64,000 nt of DNA from Mesobacillus subterraneus (GCF_023715485.1 NZ_JAMBOF010000013.1:51137-115136); one strand, 5' to 3'. Numbered from the stretch's first letter, positions 25,305 through 34,543 are shown. Notes: generated from the sequence alone by a model not told the origin. Program-made: numbers and translations.

Positions 25305-25964
25305 TCACTTAACGTTTTCAATATGTTTAATCACTTCAGCCAGGCTTTTTTCTGCCATCGATTTCAGCCTGAGGTCATGTTTCTCAAAAGTTAATGATTC
25401 AGTTACTGAATTCGGCACAATCACGCACTTCAAACCGGCAGCCACTGCTGCATTCAAACCATTCAGGGAATCTTCAAAGGCAATTGCTTCTGCTGGAGAA
25501 ATGTGTAGACGCTTGATCGCTTTCAAATATAAGTCAGGTGCCGGCTTCACTTTTTCCACATCATCGCGTGTAGTGATCGACTCAAAGTATTGTAACAGTC
25601 CAAGTTCACCCAGGAAATGGGTTACCCACTCCCGTGAAGAACTTGAAGCCAGCGCAATCCGGTATCCTGAGCTTTTTGCTTCCTCTAAGTATTCCTTCAC
25701 ACCTTCACGCGCCTGAACAGTTGCCATTTTCACCCTATGTATATCGCTTGCCCTGCTTTCGATCTCTTGAACATTGCAGCTTTCACCCAGTTGAGATTTA
25801 AAATATTCAAAGAGCACGGTATCATGAGTACCAATGCATTTGGCAAACTCATCAAGCGGCAAGTCTGCATTATAAAAACCCAGCGCTTCTTTATAGGCAT
25901 CATACCAGGCTGTCTCAGTATCAATGATCAAACCGTCGAAATCAAAGATGATTGCTTTAATCAA
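25305..25964 (-). CDS. HAD family hydrolase (beta-phosphoglucomutase-like)
   Basis: A 219-residue HAD phosphatase of subfamily IA with motif I FDFDGLIIDTE (D8, D10), motif II in ALASSSSREWV, a conserved Lys in DVEKVKPAPDLY, and motif III IAFEDSLNG. A helical cap follows motif I. It probably dephosphorylates a small sugar phosphate or similar compound in the cytosol. It is a single gene, with DinB 84 bases upstream on the same strand. Confidence 0.9.
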   Translation of the reverse strand: MIKAIIFDFDGLIIDTETAWYDAYKEALGFYNADLPLDEFAKCIGTHDTVLFEYFKSQLGESCNVQEIESRASDIHRVKMATVQAREGVKEYLEEAKSSGYRIALASSSSREWVTHFLGELGLLQYFESITTRDDVEKVKPAPDLYLKAIKRLHISPAEAIAFEDSLNGLNAAVAAGLKCVIVPNSVTESLTFEKHDLRLKSMAEKSLAEVIKHIENVK

Positions 25965-26048
25965 AGTGTCCCCTCCTTCTTCCTAAAAGTTAAAGACGAT
26001 ATAAGAAGCAAAAACGTTTCAGGATATACTATCAGGAGTAAATCATTA

Positions 26049-26573
26049 TTAATTTTTCAGTATTCCCAGATACGATTTCCATGGTCCAACATCAGCTCGA
26101 TATCTATTTGCCATGACTCTAGTGATTTGAGTAATGTGCGTCAAGTCATGAACTGCCCAGGTGGAAATCAATTCCCTAACCTTCACTTCGCCGTATTCAG
26201 GATGTACTCCCGTTAACTCGAAGTGCCTCTCGTCCGTAATCAGAGCCTTTAGCTTATCAATATTGGCTTTCCTTAATGATTTAAATTCGATTAGCTTTTC
26301 ATCAATGGATTTATCGGGTGCATCCTTTAAATGGGAAAAACGGTCAAAGGCCGGAAATGCCTTATTCTCACTCTCCTTCAACATCAGCTCCAACCTCGGA
26401 ATCCAGTTATATTTTTCTCCATCAATCAGGTGCCCGATTACTTCAGAAACATTCCAGGTTCCTTCCCCTTCATTGCAATGCAGCCAAGCATCTGAAAGAC
26501 CTGACAAGAAACTATCCATTAATTTTGGAGTTCGCTCCAATACCTCAATTGCTTCGTCCATTTTAAAAAACAA
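26049..26573 (-). CDS. DinB family protein
   Basis: A 174-residue four-helix-bundle protein of the DinB/YfiT superfamily. The metal-site histidines are in VIGHLIDGEKYNWIPRLE and in the late motif WAVHDLTHITQITRVMANRY. Members are metal-dependent, often thiol-linked transferases, or of unknown role. Translation probably starts at TTG, nine bases after AAGGAG; the first ATG is four codons later. Confidence 0.87.
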   Translation of the reverse strand: MFFKMDEAIEVLERTPKLMDSFLSGLSDAWLHCNEGEGTWNVSEVIGHLIDGEKYNWIPRLELMLKESENKAFPAFDRFSHLKDAPDKSIDEKLIEFKSLRKANIDKLKALITDERHFELTGVHPEYGEVKVRELISTWAVHDLTHITQITRVMANRYRADVGPWKSYLGILKN

Positions 26574-26675
26574 TTTGTTCCACTCCTTATTAAAATTAGT
26601 TCCATAGAATTACTTCAAAATCCTAATCATTACTAATATATTGGCTCTGTTAAAGCTCAATGCTGTTAATAAACG

Positions 26676-26763
26676 CTGTTGATTGTAGTGGAAGGCGCGA
26701 AGACTCCTGCGGGCTCAGCGCCAGCCCCGCGGAAAGCGAAGCGCCTGGAACGAAAATCAACAG
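26676..26763. repeat. GC-rich Bacillaceae interspersed repeat, short form
   Basis: An 88-bp relative of the 24913 element, with the same ends (CTGTTGATT, AATCAACAG) and an internal deletion. It is embedded between TTGGCTCTGTTAAA (26641) and TTAAACGGAGCCAA, which are near inverted repeats, so the whole 26641-26784 block may be a larger mobile unit. Confidence 0.72.
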
Positions 26764-26916
26764 TCTAATTAAACGGAGCCAAAATATTAGCTAGCCTGCT
26801 GTTTAATTAACATAAATGTCTGTAACACAATGTCACACTCCTGTTCTTTTTCTGCAAAAAATCAATGGTATGATAGATTTGTCTGAATTATAAAGATACA
26901 TATAAAGAGAGTGATT

Positions 26917-27414
26917 ATGATGCTGAACATAAAAGAAGCTGCTGACCAAATGACATCCATGGGAATAGCCGCAAGTGAACAAGATATACTGCAATGGATT
27001 GAAGAAGGACAATTAAAGGCTGAATTAAACCAAAGAAGATATACTTCATATAAAATTAGCATTCATGACTTAGCAGAGTTCGTCGTTCAGAAGCATACTG
27101 AAGTATCAGCTGATAAAATCGAACAATCCAAACGTGAAATCAGACAGCTTAACGACCAGATCCAACTCTTACATACACGTTTACATATTGAACAATCAAA
27201 GGTACGAACATTGAAAAAGATGCTCAATGCCCAAATTGAAGCAGTTGGATCGAACACTTCCCAATACGAAGAGCTATTAGGTTTGAATCAAAAATCTAAT
27301 ACTCAGGCCCTGAAAAAGGAATTTAAGAAATTGCTGAAAGCCCTCCACCCCGACCGCGGCGGAGATGAAAGGCTTTTTAAAGTGTTCAACGATCATTATG
27401 AAAACCTGAAGTAG
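26917..27414 (+). CDS. HTH / coiled-coil / C-terminal J-domain protein
   Basis: A 165-residue protein with three parts. Residues about 1-58 resemble a MerR/excisionase-type helix-turn-helix (NIKEAADQMTSMGI then YTSYKISIHDLAEFV). About 62-105 is a coiled coil (KREIRQLNDQIQLLHTRLH). About 124-165 is a short J-domain with the HPD tripeptide at 144-146 (KKLLKALHPDRGGDERLFKV). The HPD loop would stimulate an Hsp70 (DnaK). The N-terminal part could bind DNA or a client. The first possible start is a GTG two codons upstream; GAGAG precedes. It is a single gene followed by a terminator. Confidence 0.78.
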   Translation: MMLNIKEAADQMTSMGIAASEQDILQWIEEGQLKAELNQRRYTSYKISIHDLAEFVVQKHTEVSADKIEQSKREIRQLNDQIQLLHTRLHIEQSKVRTLKKMLNAQIEAVGSNTSQYEELLGLNQKSNTQALKKEFKKLLKALHPDRGGDERLFKVFNDHYENLK

Positions 27415-27479
27415 AAGACAGTTACCATTGCTTCTTACTTATAACAATTCTATTACTTTCTATATTTCTCCTCTAATGA

Positions 27480-27511
27480 AATAATCAGCGGGCTGCCCCG
27501 CTGATTATTTT
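27480..27511. terminator. Bidirectional terminator between J-domain and desaturase genes
   Basis: AATAATCAGCGGG and CCCGCTGATTATT form a 13-bp stem with a short loop and T/A runs on both sides. It serves both convergent genes. Confidence 0.85.
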
Positions 27512-28400
27512 ATTTATTTTTATTAAATCGATCCCTGACTCTCTTCAGTCGGGCATGATAGTTTAAAATATCCAGCCTTGCTTTTTCTGCCTCCGGCGCG
27601 ATTGGCCTTAAATTTTCGATATCCCAGTAATCGATAATCACATCCAGAACCTGATCGAAATATTCAAGCGGTCCATAGTTCGCTTCTTTGGCAATGATTG
27701 ACATGCGATTTTCGAAATCAGGCATCACGGCTCCCGGCATCTTGAAATTCATGATGACATTCCCCAGGTAGTAGCAATAATTCGGCTCAAGTTCCAGGTG
27801 GTATTTAATGACCTCTCGGTAGAACGCATAATGCAATGTTTCATCCTTTGCGAGTCTGCGCAGCAATGTCGCCAATTCCTTGTCATGTGCCCCTGCCACT
27901 TTTGCGACATTATTGTAAAACACCATCGTGGCAAGCTCCTGCATCGATGTGTAAACCATCGTTTCGAATGGGGTATGAAAATCCGGATCCCAGCCATTCT
28001 CAAGTGTCATTTTATGTAATTGATGAAGCCTCATCGGCTCAACATTCCTCGTAATCAAAAGATACGTTTCTAGCAAATTGGAATGCTGATCCTCCTCAGC
28101 CGTCCACGTATGGACAAATTCCTTGATGACCGATAATGACCCTTTAAATGTCTGATCAAGATATGAAGTAAACCATGGCAAATTCACCTCAGTCAACAGC
28201 GCTGTCTCAATCGCAGTAATAACCGATGCCGGCAGCGTAACCTGGCTTTCATCCCAGGGAACTCGCTTAAAGTCCATAGCCTTGTCCCACGGTAAAAATT
28301 CATGATAGCCCCAGTCTATTTTTTCCGCCCGCATTTTGTGTTCTTCATACAGTTCCCTAATCCTTGGTTCAAGTCTAAAATCCAAATGATTTGTTAACAT
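27510..28400 (-). CDS. Acyl-ACP desaturase (ferritin-like, type 2 fatty acid desaturase)
   Basis: A 296-residue soluble diiron desaturase that would insert a double bond into acyl-ACP, or a related acyl carrier. Diiron ligands fit E71, the EEDQH motif at 102-106, E155 in MQELAT and DETLH at 186-190. Length is normal. It stands alone, convergent with the J-domain gene. Membrane-type Des enzymes are more usual in Bacillus; the soluble type occurs in several Bacillaceae and actinobacteria. Confidence 0.88.
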   Translation of the reverse strand: MLTNHLDFRLEPRIRELYEEHKMRAEKIDWGYHEFLPWDKAMDFKRVPWDESQVTLPASVITAIETALLTEVNLPWFTSYLDQTFKGSLSVIKEFVHTWTAEEDQHSNLLETYLLITRNVEPMRLHQLHKMTLENGWDPDFHTPFETMVYTSMQELATMVFYNNVAKVAGAHDKELATLLRRLAKDETLHYAFYREVIKYHLELEPNYCYYLGNVIMNFKMPGAVMPDFENRMSIIAKEANYGPLEYFDQVLDVIIDYWDIENLRPIAPEAEKARLDILNYHARLKRVRDRFNKNK

Positions 28401-28641
28401 TTAGTCCCTCCGCAATTCTTCTAATACTATTTTTTGCTATTTAATTACTTGATATTATGACCTGTTACTAATTTGATTTTAACATATTTTCTGAATTTTA
28501 CCTAAATGGAACCTTTATAAATGGATAAATAGTTCCTTTGGAGTACAACTCTTCAATTCGAAATAAAATCTCCACAAATGGTATAATTAGATTTCAATTA
28601 AATGCTATATACTTAAGTAAATGAAAAGGAGGGCCACTAAC

Positions 28642-29169
28642 ATGCGAAAGTATTTTTTCATCATCATGTTCCTAATGGTCAGTGCTTTTATAAGCGGCTG
28701 TTCTGGGGATAAATCAGAATCCGGATCGAATGCTCTAACACTTCCAGATGAAAATGGAAAAGAAGTCTCTTTTGAAAATATGGAAGAGCCAGCGTTAGTC
28801 TTCTTCTTTACCGGAGTTGGCTGAGACTTCTGCAAATCGCAGCTGGTCGAGCTGCAAAACCGTAAAGAATTATTCAGTCAGTTCCCTGGCAATGTATACG
28901 CTGTTAGCAATTCATCTGTTGATGAACATAAAGCCTTGAAGGAAGAGCTGGGCCTAGAATACCCTGTCATATCAGATAAAGATATGAAACTGATCCGCAA
29001 GGTGAAAATGCTTGACCCAGAAGCTCCAAAAGCAGTCCGCGGCTTCGCTGTCCTCGATAAAGACGGCAAAGTCCTCCACTCACAGGAACTGGACCCTTTT
29101 GGTTTGGAAGCAGAAGGAATCATTCCTTATGCAGCTGACATAGCTGCTGGCAAGCAGCCAACTGAATAA
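28642..29169 (+). CDS. Redoxin-domain lipoprotein, probable selenoprotein (UGA = Sec61)
   Basis: Reading through one in-frame TGA (28822-28824) gives an intact 175-residue thioredoxin-fold protein. A signal with lipobox FISGC (C20) is followed by ALVFFFTGVG, then UGA, then DFCKSQLVELQ, so the UGA takes the place of the first Cys in a CxxC redox motif (U61-D-F-C64). Downstream sequence is normal AhpC/TSA-like (KVLHSQELDPFG). The start ATG has AAAAGGAGGG upstream. A stem-loop just after the UGA has the bacterial SECIS layout. If Sec is not inserted this would be a nonsense-mutated Cys gene, but nothing else in it is damaged. Confidence 0.72.
28839..28855 (+). promoter_or_regulatory. Candidate bacterial SECIS stem-loop
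   Basis: GCAGCT and AGCTGC form a perfect 6-bp stem around the loop GGTCG, beginning 14 bases after the UGA; the loop begins 20 bases after it. Both the distance and the GGUC start of the loop match the E. coli fdhF SECIS (loop GGUCU) as I know it. Confidence 0.62.
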
Positions 29170-29177
29170 AAAACGAA

Positions 29178-29213
29178 GAACCACCCATAGCATTGATCGC
29201 TGAGGGTGGTTCC
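29178..29213 (+). terminator. Terminator after the redoxin gene
   Basis: GAACCACCC and GGGTGGTTC form a 9-bp stem eight bases beyond the TAA stop. The T tract is short. Confidence 0.65.
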
Positions 29214-29382
29214 TCCATTTAGTTAATCTGGCTGGCAGCTTAAATAGCCTTTACCTGTTTCCATGGCATTCTTAAAACTCTTAAATACAACAGACAAGGC
29301 AATTTATGCCACTTCTAAAAAAGCCTCCTTTTATCTAGAACAAACAATTAAGTTTTCCTTGCGTTCCTTATGGTAATACAAA

Positions 29383-29413
29383 ACACCCCTGTTTCCGACG
29401 GAAACAAGGATGT
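29383..29413 (-). terminator. Terminator of the TctCBA-MmgE operon
   Basis: On the minus strand CATCCTTGTTTCC pairs with GGAAACAGGGGTG around a three-base loop, followed by TTTTG. It begins five bases past the MmgE/PrpD stop. Confidence 0.7.
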
Positions 29414-29417
29414 ATTG

Positions 29418-30776
29418 TTAAATTTTATTTAATTTAATCATTAAGGAAACTAAAATTCCCTGTCGATCCATTGTTTCTATACAACCTAATAAACTTTTTG
29501 CAATTTCCTTTTTACCTATGGATTCCAATGCACTTTTTAATTTCCCTGCAATTTCATCAATAGAATAGGGATTATCGGGAGTACCTTTTGGAAGTTCAAC
29601 ATGGCCATGCAATACATCCTTATTTTTTAAAAATACATTCACACATGTCCTTCGTTTTTCTGGAAAACCAAAGGTATACTCATCTTTCTCATAAACATGA
29701 ATTTTATCTGAAAATCGATAAATAGATTCGAGTATTTCTTTATCTTTAAAACAATCTTCAATCCCCTTAAAATGTGAAAGAGAACTAATACAGTAAGGGA
29801 TACTAAACTTTGCTTCAGCAAAATTAGCAGGTCTTTTATTCTTTAAAACTGAAGCAGCCTTATAAGTGTAAACTTCAATCTTTTCGATTTTGTCTGGCTC
29901 TTGTAAATAAATATTTGCGGGGAGTGCTTCTATAGATGGAAATATGTGACCGCAAATAAAATATCTTTTTCTAAAGATATCCAAGATTTCAAAGGATTCT
30001 CCTAGGCCTTCGAGTATTAATTTTAAATTAAATTCACTTGCATAGGCCTGCGCAAATCCCTCAGGGTGTTCTAAGAAATTTGTTGGTCCAGTAAATCCCA
30101 ACTCTGCAAAAATTGTGCTTTGGATACCATTTTTCGAGGAATTACCAGCGTGCAAATATTTTACACCGACACCTCCAGTCAAAAAAGCAAACGTACCTCC
30201 TGCTTGGGATGCAGCGAGAGACAAGGCATGAGTAAATTTTTCTGGTGTTAACTTTTTCAAAAAAGCAGCAGCTGCTGCTGAACCAAAAACCCCAATTGTG
30301 CCTGTTGCATGAAAACCTCGATATCTATGCGATGGGCTTAACGCTTTCCCAATCCTGCCCGCAACCTCATAACCAACAACAATTGCCTTTAAAATGTCCT
30401 TCCCCGAAGTGCCAAGTTCTTCCGCTATCGCAATAACACTTGGTATAATCGTAACTCCCGGATGCAAACCAGCTGTCCCCAAATGAATATCGTCAATTTC
30501 CATTGAATGCGAAACTACACTATTAATAAAAGCTGCCTCGGTTGCTGATGTCTTAAAGTCCACTCCAATAATGGAGCTATTTCCTACTGGCACTGATTTA
30601 GCATATTGAAGCAGATTGGCATAATATTCGCTGGTTGTACCCCATACTAGGGCTGAAAAATAATCTACTAAACTCACCTTCGCCTCTTTAATAACCTCCG
30701 CAGGAAACTCCTCGTCGTAATATTGGCAACAGAACTCCACAAGGGTTTGTATAATAGCTGGTTCCACCTTAATCAA
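29418..30776 (-). CDS. MmgE/PrpD family protein
   Basis: A 452-residue member of the 2-methylcitrate dehydratase / iminodisuccinate epimerase fold. Landmarks are SHSMEIDDIHLGTAGLHPGV (family active-site region), GYEVAGRIGKAL, GFHATGTIGVFGSAAAAA and YFICGHIFPSIEAL. It probably dehydrates or isomerises a hydroxylated di- or tricarboxylate that the Tct transporter imports. The start is taken as TTG with GGAGGT just upstream, overlapping the regulator stop by 8 bp. Reaction and substrate are inferred from family and neighbours. Confidence 0.87.
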   Translation of the reverse strand: MIKVEPAIIQTLVEFCCQYYDEEFPAEVIKEAKVSLVDYFSALVWGTTSEYYANLLQYAKSVPVGNSSIIGVDFKTSATEAAFINSVVSHSMEIDDIHLGTAGLHPGVTIIPSVIAIAEELGTSGKDILKAIVVGYEVAGRIGKALSPSHRYRGFHATGTIGVFGSAAAAAFLKKLTPEKFTHALSLAASQAGGTFAFLTGGVGVKYLHAGNSSKNGIQSTIFAELGFTGPTNFLEHPEGFAQAYASEFNLKLILEGLGESFEILDIFRKRYFICGHIFPSIEALPANIYLQEPDKIEKIEVYTYKAASVLKNKRPANFAEAKFSIPYCISSLSHFKGIEDCFKDKEILESIYRFSDKIHVYEKDEYTFGFPEKRRTCVNVFLKNKDVLHGHVELPKGTPDNPYSIDEIAGKLKSALESIGKKEIAKSLLGCIETMDRQGILVSLMIKLNKI

Positions 30777-31509
30777 ATTGACCTCCAACTTCCACAACAA
30801 ATTTAGCCATATCTCCTCTAATGATCGATCTGGTTAATAACACAGCTTTTTCATTTGACCAACTGATTCGGTCTATTAACAATCCCAAAGATTGAGCGGC
30901 GATACCCAGCTTTTCTGCTTCATAGTCACCAATAATAATAGGTTCAATTGTTTGTCTCACTTTAGTTATAGGTAAATTGTATTTTGTTGAAAGTATTTCA
31001 GATAACCACTTCTGGGATAATTCATTGATTGCCAACTCAGGAGCATGGTCACATGGCAAGAAAAGCCTTTCGAAAATCATCGGTGTCCCTTCATCTAATT
31101 TCAGCCTTTCAATTCTGTAAATACAGGAATCCACTTCCACATCAAGGCTTCTTGATAGAAAATTATTACATGCAATAACAGAGTTATTTTCAATCACGAA
31201 ACTGGGTTTTCTCCCCACTCTATTTAAATTCTTAGCAAAATCATGAATGCCGGTTAGGCTCTGTTCAATTGATTTATTAGTAACAAAAGTACCTTTTCCC
31301 TGAAATCTAGTGATAAGGCCTTCATTTTCCAACAGCTGCATAGCTTGTCTGATGGTGATTCTCGAAGCATTAAATTCTGATGTGAGTTGGCTTTCAGATG
31401 GCAGCTTTTGACCCCCATCCCATTTTCCATCAAGGATTTGCTGCCTAAGGATCATTGCACAGTTTTTATATAAAGGCATTGATGATGAGGAAATCAATTT
31501 TTTTCTCAT
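30769..31509 (-). CDS. GntR family regulator, HutC/UTRA subfamily
   Basis: A 246-residue regulator with an N-terminal winged helix (GGQKLPSESQLTSEFNASRI then TIRQAMQLLENEGLI) and a C-terminal UTRA ligand domain (ERLKLDEGTPMIFERLFLPC). Its ATG overlaps the TctA stop (ATGA). It very probably binds the 19-bp palindromic motif found once on each side of the divergent promoter region at 34.59 and 35.07 kb, with a pathway metabolite as effector. That link is inferred. Confidence 0.9.
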   Translation of the reverse strand: MRKKLISSSSMPLYKNCAMILRQQILDGKWDGGQKLPSESQLTSEFNASRITIRQAMQLLENEGLITRFQGKGTFVTNKSIEQSLTGIHDFAKNLNRVGRKPSFVIENNSVIACNNFLSRSLDVEVDSCIYRIERLKLDEGTPMIFERLFLPCDHAPELAINELSQKWLSEILSTKYNLPITKVRQTIEPIIIGDYEAEKLGIAAQSLGLLIDRISWSNEKAVLLTRSIIRGDMAKFVVEVGGQFD

Positions 31510-33014
31510 ACATTTATCTCCTTGCCTTCGGTATCTTTTCTGGTTAACTTTTTAATAAATGGGATAATGATCACTAATACACCAATAGCTAATAAAGAAA
31601 TTGAAACAGGACTTTGGAAGAAAGCGATATAGGAACCTTCAGAAATTGAAAGAGCTCTTCGCCAATTTTGTTCCAATAGCCCACCTAATACAAGGGTTAA
31701 GACCAATGGGGCAAGCGGATAATCATTTTTCTTTAGAAAGTATCCGAGGCATCCAAATGTTCCCATTAAAAACACCTCAAACATACTTCTGTTCACACTG
31801 AATGCACCCAGAAATGCGAGGATTATGATGGAAACAGCTAATATTGAATATGGCACTCTAAGGATTTGCAAAAATCCCTTCAATAAAAGAGTATTCATTA
31901 GAAAAAGGATAATTACACCTATAAACATACTGACAATAACAGTCCATGCGATGTCGGGGTACTTTGTAAAGAACATAGGGCCAGGCTGTAGTCCAAGAAT
32001 CATCATCCCCCCTAATAATACTGCAGTAGAATTTGACCCAGGAATTCCTAAAGTTAGCATAGGCACCATCGCACCACCAACAGATCCATTATTTGCTGAT
32101 TCGGCAGCCGCAACTCCTTCGATATTCCCTTTGCCAAATGTTTCTGGGGACTTAGATGATTTTTTAGCAATACTATAAGATAAGAAAGAGGAAATAGTGG
32201 CTCCTGCTCCGGGAAGTAGTCCTACTACAAAGCCAATCAAAGTACCATTTCTGATAGGACCTAGAATCTGTTTAAATTCTTTTTTATTTGGAAAGATTTT
32301 AGATACCTTCCCAACCTTTTGATCTTTTAATTCCTTATAATTTTCCAAACTGCTGATAATCTCACCAATCGCAAAAAGTCCTAACGCCACAATGACAAAA
32401 TCGATTCCCTGCAACAATTCGAGATGGCCAAATGTATATCTTGGAGTCCCCGTAATCGGGTCTTGACCAATTAGAGCCAGCAATAGCCCTAAAAGAGCTG
32501 AGATGCCCGATTTAACTTTTGATTTTGATGCAAGACCGATGATTAACAGGAAGCTTAGAGCGATAAGTATTGTATATTCAGCTGGGCCAAATGCTAATGC
32601 TAATCTAGCTACAAGGGGCGCCAACAGGACAATAAGAAGCGTACTGACCAGTCCTCCTATTGTCGAACCAATCGTCGCAGTCCCAATCGCAAGCCCTGCT
32701 TTACCCTGTTTTGTTAATGGATACCCATCAAAGGTAGTTACAACTGCTGCTGCATCACCGGGGGTGTTGAACATGATGGATGTTAATGCTCCGCCAAACA
32801 TTGCCCCATAATAAACGCCAGTCAACATGACTAGTGCAGGTATTGGGTCCATACCGAAGGTCATAGGAATAAGCAGGGCAAGTCCTGTAACTGGTCCTAA
32901 TCCTGGCAAAATACCGACAATCTGCCCCACAAGAACTCCAATAATTAAATAGAACATTGTTTGAAATGTAAAGATATTCGCTAAACCACCCAATATATAC
33001 TGGACTGTATCCAT
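31506..33014 (-). CDS. tctA: Tripartite tricarboxylate transporter permease TctA
   Basis: A 502-residue membrane protein with about 12 helices, the large subunit of a TTT importer. Family motifs include GLLPGLGPVTGLALLIPMTF-type loops (here VGILPGLGPVTG near the N terminus), the LTGVYYGAMFGG stretch and the second repeat GLLPGAGATISSFLSYSIAK. Start ATG at 33014 with AAAGGAGG seven bases upstream. It works with the TctB and TctC proteins encoded just upstream to take up a carboxylate using the ion gradient. Confidence 0.93.
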   Translation of the reverse strand: MDTVQYILGGLANIFTFQTMFYLIIGVLVGQIVGILPGLGPVTGLALLIPMTFGMDPIPALVMLTGVYYGAMFGGALTSIMFNTPGDAAAVVTTFDGYPLTKQGKAGLAIGTATIGSTIGGLVSTLLIVLLAPLVARLALAFGPAEYTILIALSFLLIIGLASKSKVKSGISALLGLLLALIGQDPITGTPRYTFGHLELLQGIDFVIVALGLFAIGEIISSLENYKELKDQKVGKVSKIFPNKKEFKQILGPIRNGTLIGFVVGLLPGAGATISSFLSYSIAKKSSKSPETFGKGNIEGVAAAESANNGSVGGAMVPMLTLGIPGSNSTAVLLGGMMILGLQPGPMFFTKYPDIAWTVIVSMFIGVIILFLMNTLLLKGFLQILRVPYSILAVSIIILAFLGAFSVNRSMFEVFLMGTFGCLGYFLKKNDYPLAPLVLTLVLGGLLEQNWRRALSISEGSYIAFFQSPVSISLLAIGVLVIIIPFIKKLTRKDTEGKEINV

Positions 33015-33046
33015 AAACAAGCCTCCTTTATCAAGTGAAAATAGAA

Positions 33047-33538
33047 TTATTGAATGAATCCTGCAGAGAACATTCCTTTTGGCAGATTAATGTTCAGGAA
33101 GCTCTGGAAAACAAAATACGTCCCGAAACTTATTATTAGTGTTATGCATACTGATTGGAACAGCTTATGCTTGAAAATGAAATGAACAGAGATAAACACT
33201 GCTATAAGTGTGCTAATCAAGAAACCCAAAAATATAACCACGGTGAAGTATAAGAATATACCTACAATCAATAAAAAGCTTTTATTCTGTAAGAAGCCCT
33301 TCAAATTAAATTGTTCTGCCACCATATCTTGTTCTTTAGCTCCCTTATATCCCTGTAAGGCTAAGATCAGCGAACATAAAAGCAATCCTAATGAAATGAA
33401 CAAAGGAAAAACCCCAGGTTGTAAAACTCCCATTTTGGTTATGCCCTGAGGAAGACTCAGAGCATAGCCAATGGACACAATACTAATGGCTGCCAAAATA
33501 AGGCCAGATTTAAGATCAGTCCTACCCACAATAATCAC
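33047..33538 (-). CDS. tctB: Tripartite tricarboxylate transporter small subunit TctB
   Basis: A 163-residue protein with four hydrophobic segments, the usual architecture of the TctB family, and PGVFPLFISLGLLLCSLIL matching its conserved second helix. It lies between the genes for the solute receptor and the TctA permease. The start is GTG; a second in-frame GTG three codons later is equally plausible. Confidence 0.85.
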   Translation of the reverse strand: MIIVGRTDLKSGLILAAISIVSIGYALSLPQGITKMGVLQPGVFPLFISLGLLLCSLILALQGYKGAKEQDMVAEQFNLKGFLQNKSFLLIVGIFLYFTVVIFLGFLISTLIAVFISVHFIFKHKLFQSVCITLIISFGTYFVFQSFLNINLPKGMFSAGFIQ

Positions 33539-33547
33539 CCCACAAAT

Positions 33548-34543
33548 TTACTTACCTATGCCTACCTTTTCTACAATTTCCTTTGTTGCTTCGTATTCTT
33601 TTTGAATTGATTCCATAAACTCCTCAGGAGACATATAGCCATCATATTGATTGGAAGTCTTCATGTATTCAATAAATTCTGGATCCTCAATCGTTTTCTT
33701 AAACGCATCATGTAAAACATTAACAATTTCCTCTTGAGTACCACCTTTTACGAAAAGGCCCCTCCATTGTGAATCAACAAAATCTACACCTTGTTCTTTA
33801 TACGTACCTACGTCTGGAAAGTCTGCTAATCTTTCTTCGGATGCAACTGATAGAATCTTTATATCTCCTGATTCAACGAATTGTTTCATTGTTGATGGAT
33901 TTGAATGGGCAACATCAATGTGGCCTCCCATTACATTGGTGATACCATCGGATCCAGCGTCAAATGGAATCCATGTCATTTCAACACCAGCCTTATCCAT
34001 CAACTCATAGGCAGCAAATGTATGCGCGGAAGTAGAACCAAAACCGCCTATTTTTACCTTGCCAGGGTTCTTCTTGGCATGATTAATCAAATCTTCCAGG
34101 GTATTGAATGGGCTATCCTTAGAAACCCCCAAAGCAAAAGGATCATCTTGAATCCTTATGACAGGTTGGAAAGAATCGACTTTATAATGGGATAAAGTTG
34201 TGTTTAGCGCTCCTACCAAGGTTTTTGTACCAGCCCAAATTGTATATCCGTCGTCCTTCTGGTTTAAGACATAACCCATGGCCACAGCGCCATCTCCACC
34301 TGGCTTATTTTCTACCACGATTGGCTGACCTAAATGTTTTTCTCCTATACTGGCAATTTTCCGGGCCATCACATCTACAGAGGATCCAGGATTTGTATTA
34401 ACAATAATCGTTACAGGCTTAGTAGGGAAATTGAATTTACCATTTTTGGCTGATTTACCATTTACGTCACTACTACACCCGCTGAATACCAGACACAATA
34501 ACACCATCAAAATTACTGAAGATAGTCTTTTCTTTCTTTTCAC
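33548..34543 (-). CDS. tctC: Tripartite tricarboxylate transporter receptor TctC (Bug family)
   Basis: A 331-residue extracytoplasmic receptor: lipobox LVFSGC (C23), then FPTKPVTIIVNTNPGSSVDV and KPGGDGAVAMGYVLNQKDDG, the two Bug-type signature loops that bind the ligand carboxylate. It is the first gene of the minus-strand operon. The start is GTG, seven bases after AAAGGGGG. Ligand unknown; di- or tricarboxylates are typical. Confidence 0.92.
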   Translation of the reverse strand: MKRKKRLSSVILMVLLCLVFSGCSSDVNGKSAKNGKFNFPTKPVTIIVNTNPGSSVDVMARKIASIGEKHLGQPIVVENKPGGDGAVAMGYVLNQKDDGYTIWAGTKTLVGALNTTLSHYKVDSFQPVIRIQDDPFALGVSKDSPFNTLEDLINHAKKNPGKVKIGGFGSTSAHTFAAYELMDKAGVEMTWIPFDAGSDGITNVMGGHIDVAHSNPSTMKQFVESGDIKILSVASEERLADFPDVGTYKEQGVDFVDSQWRGLFVKGGTQEEIVNVLHDAFKKTIEDPEFIEYMKTSNQYDGYMSPEEFMESIQKEYEATKEIVEKVGIGK

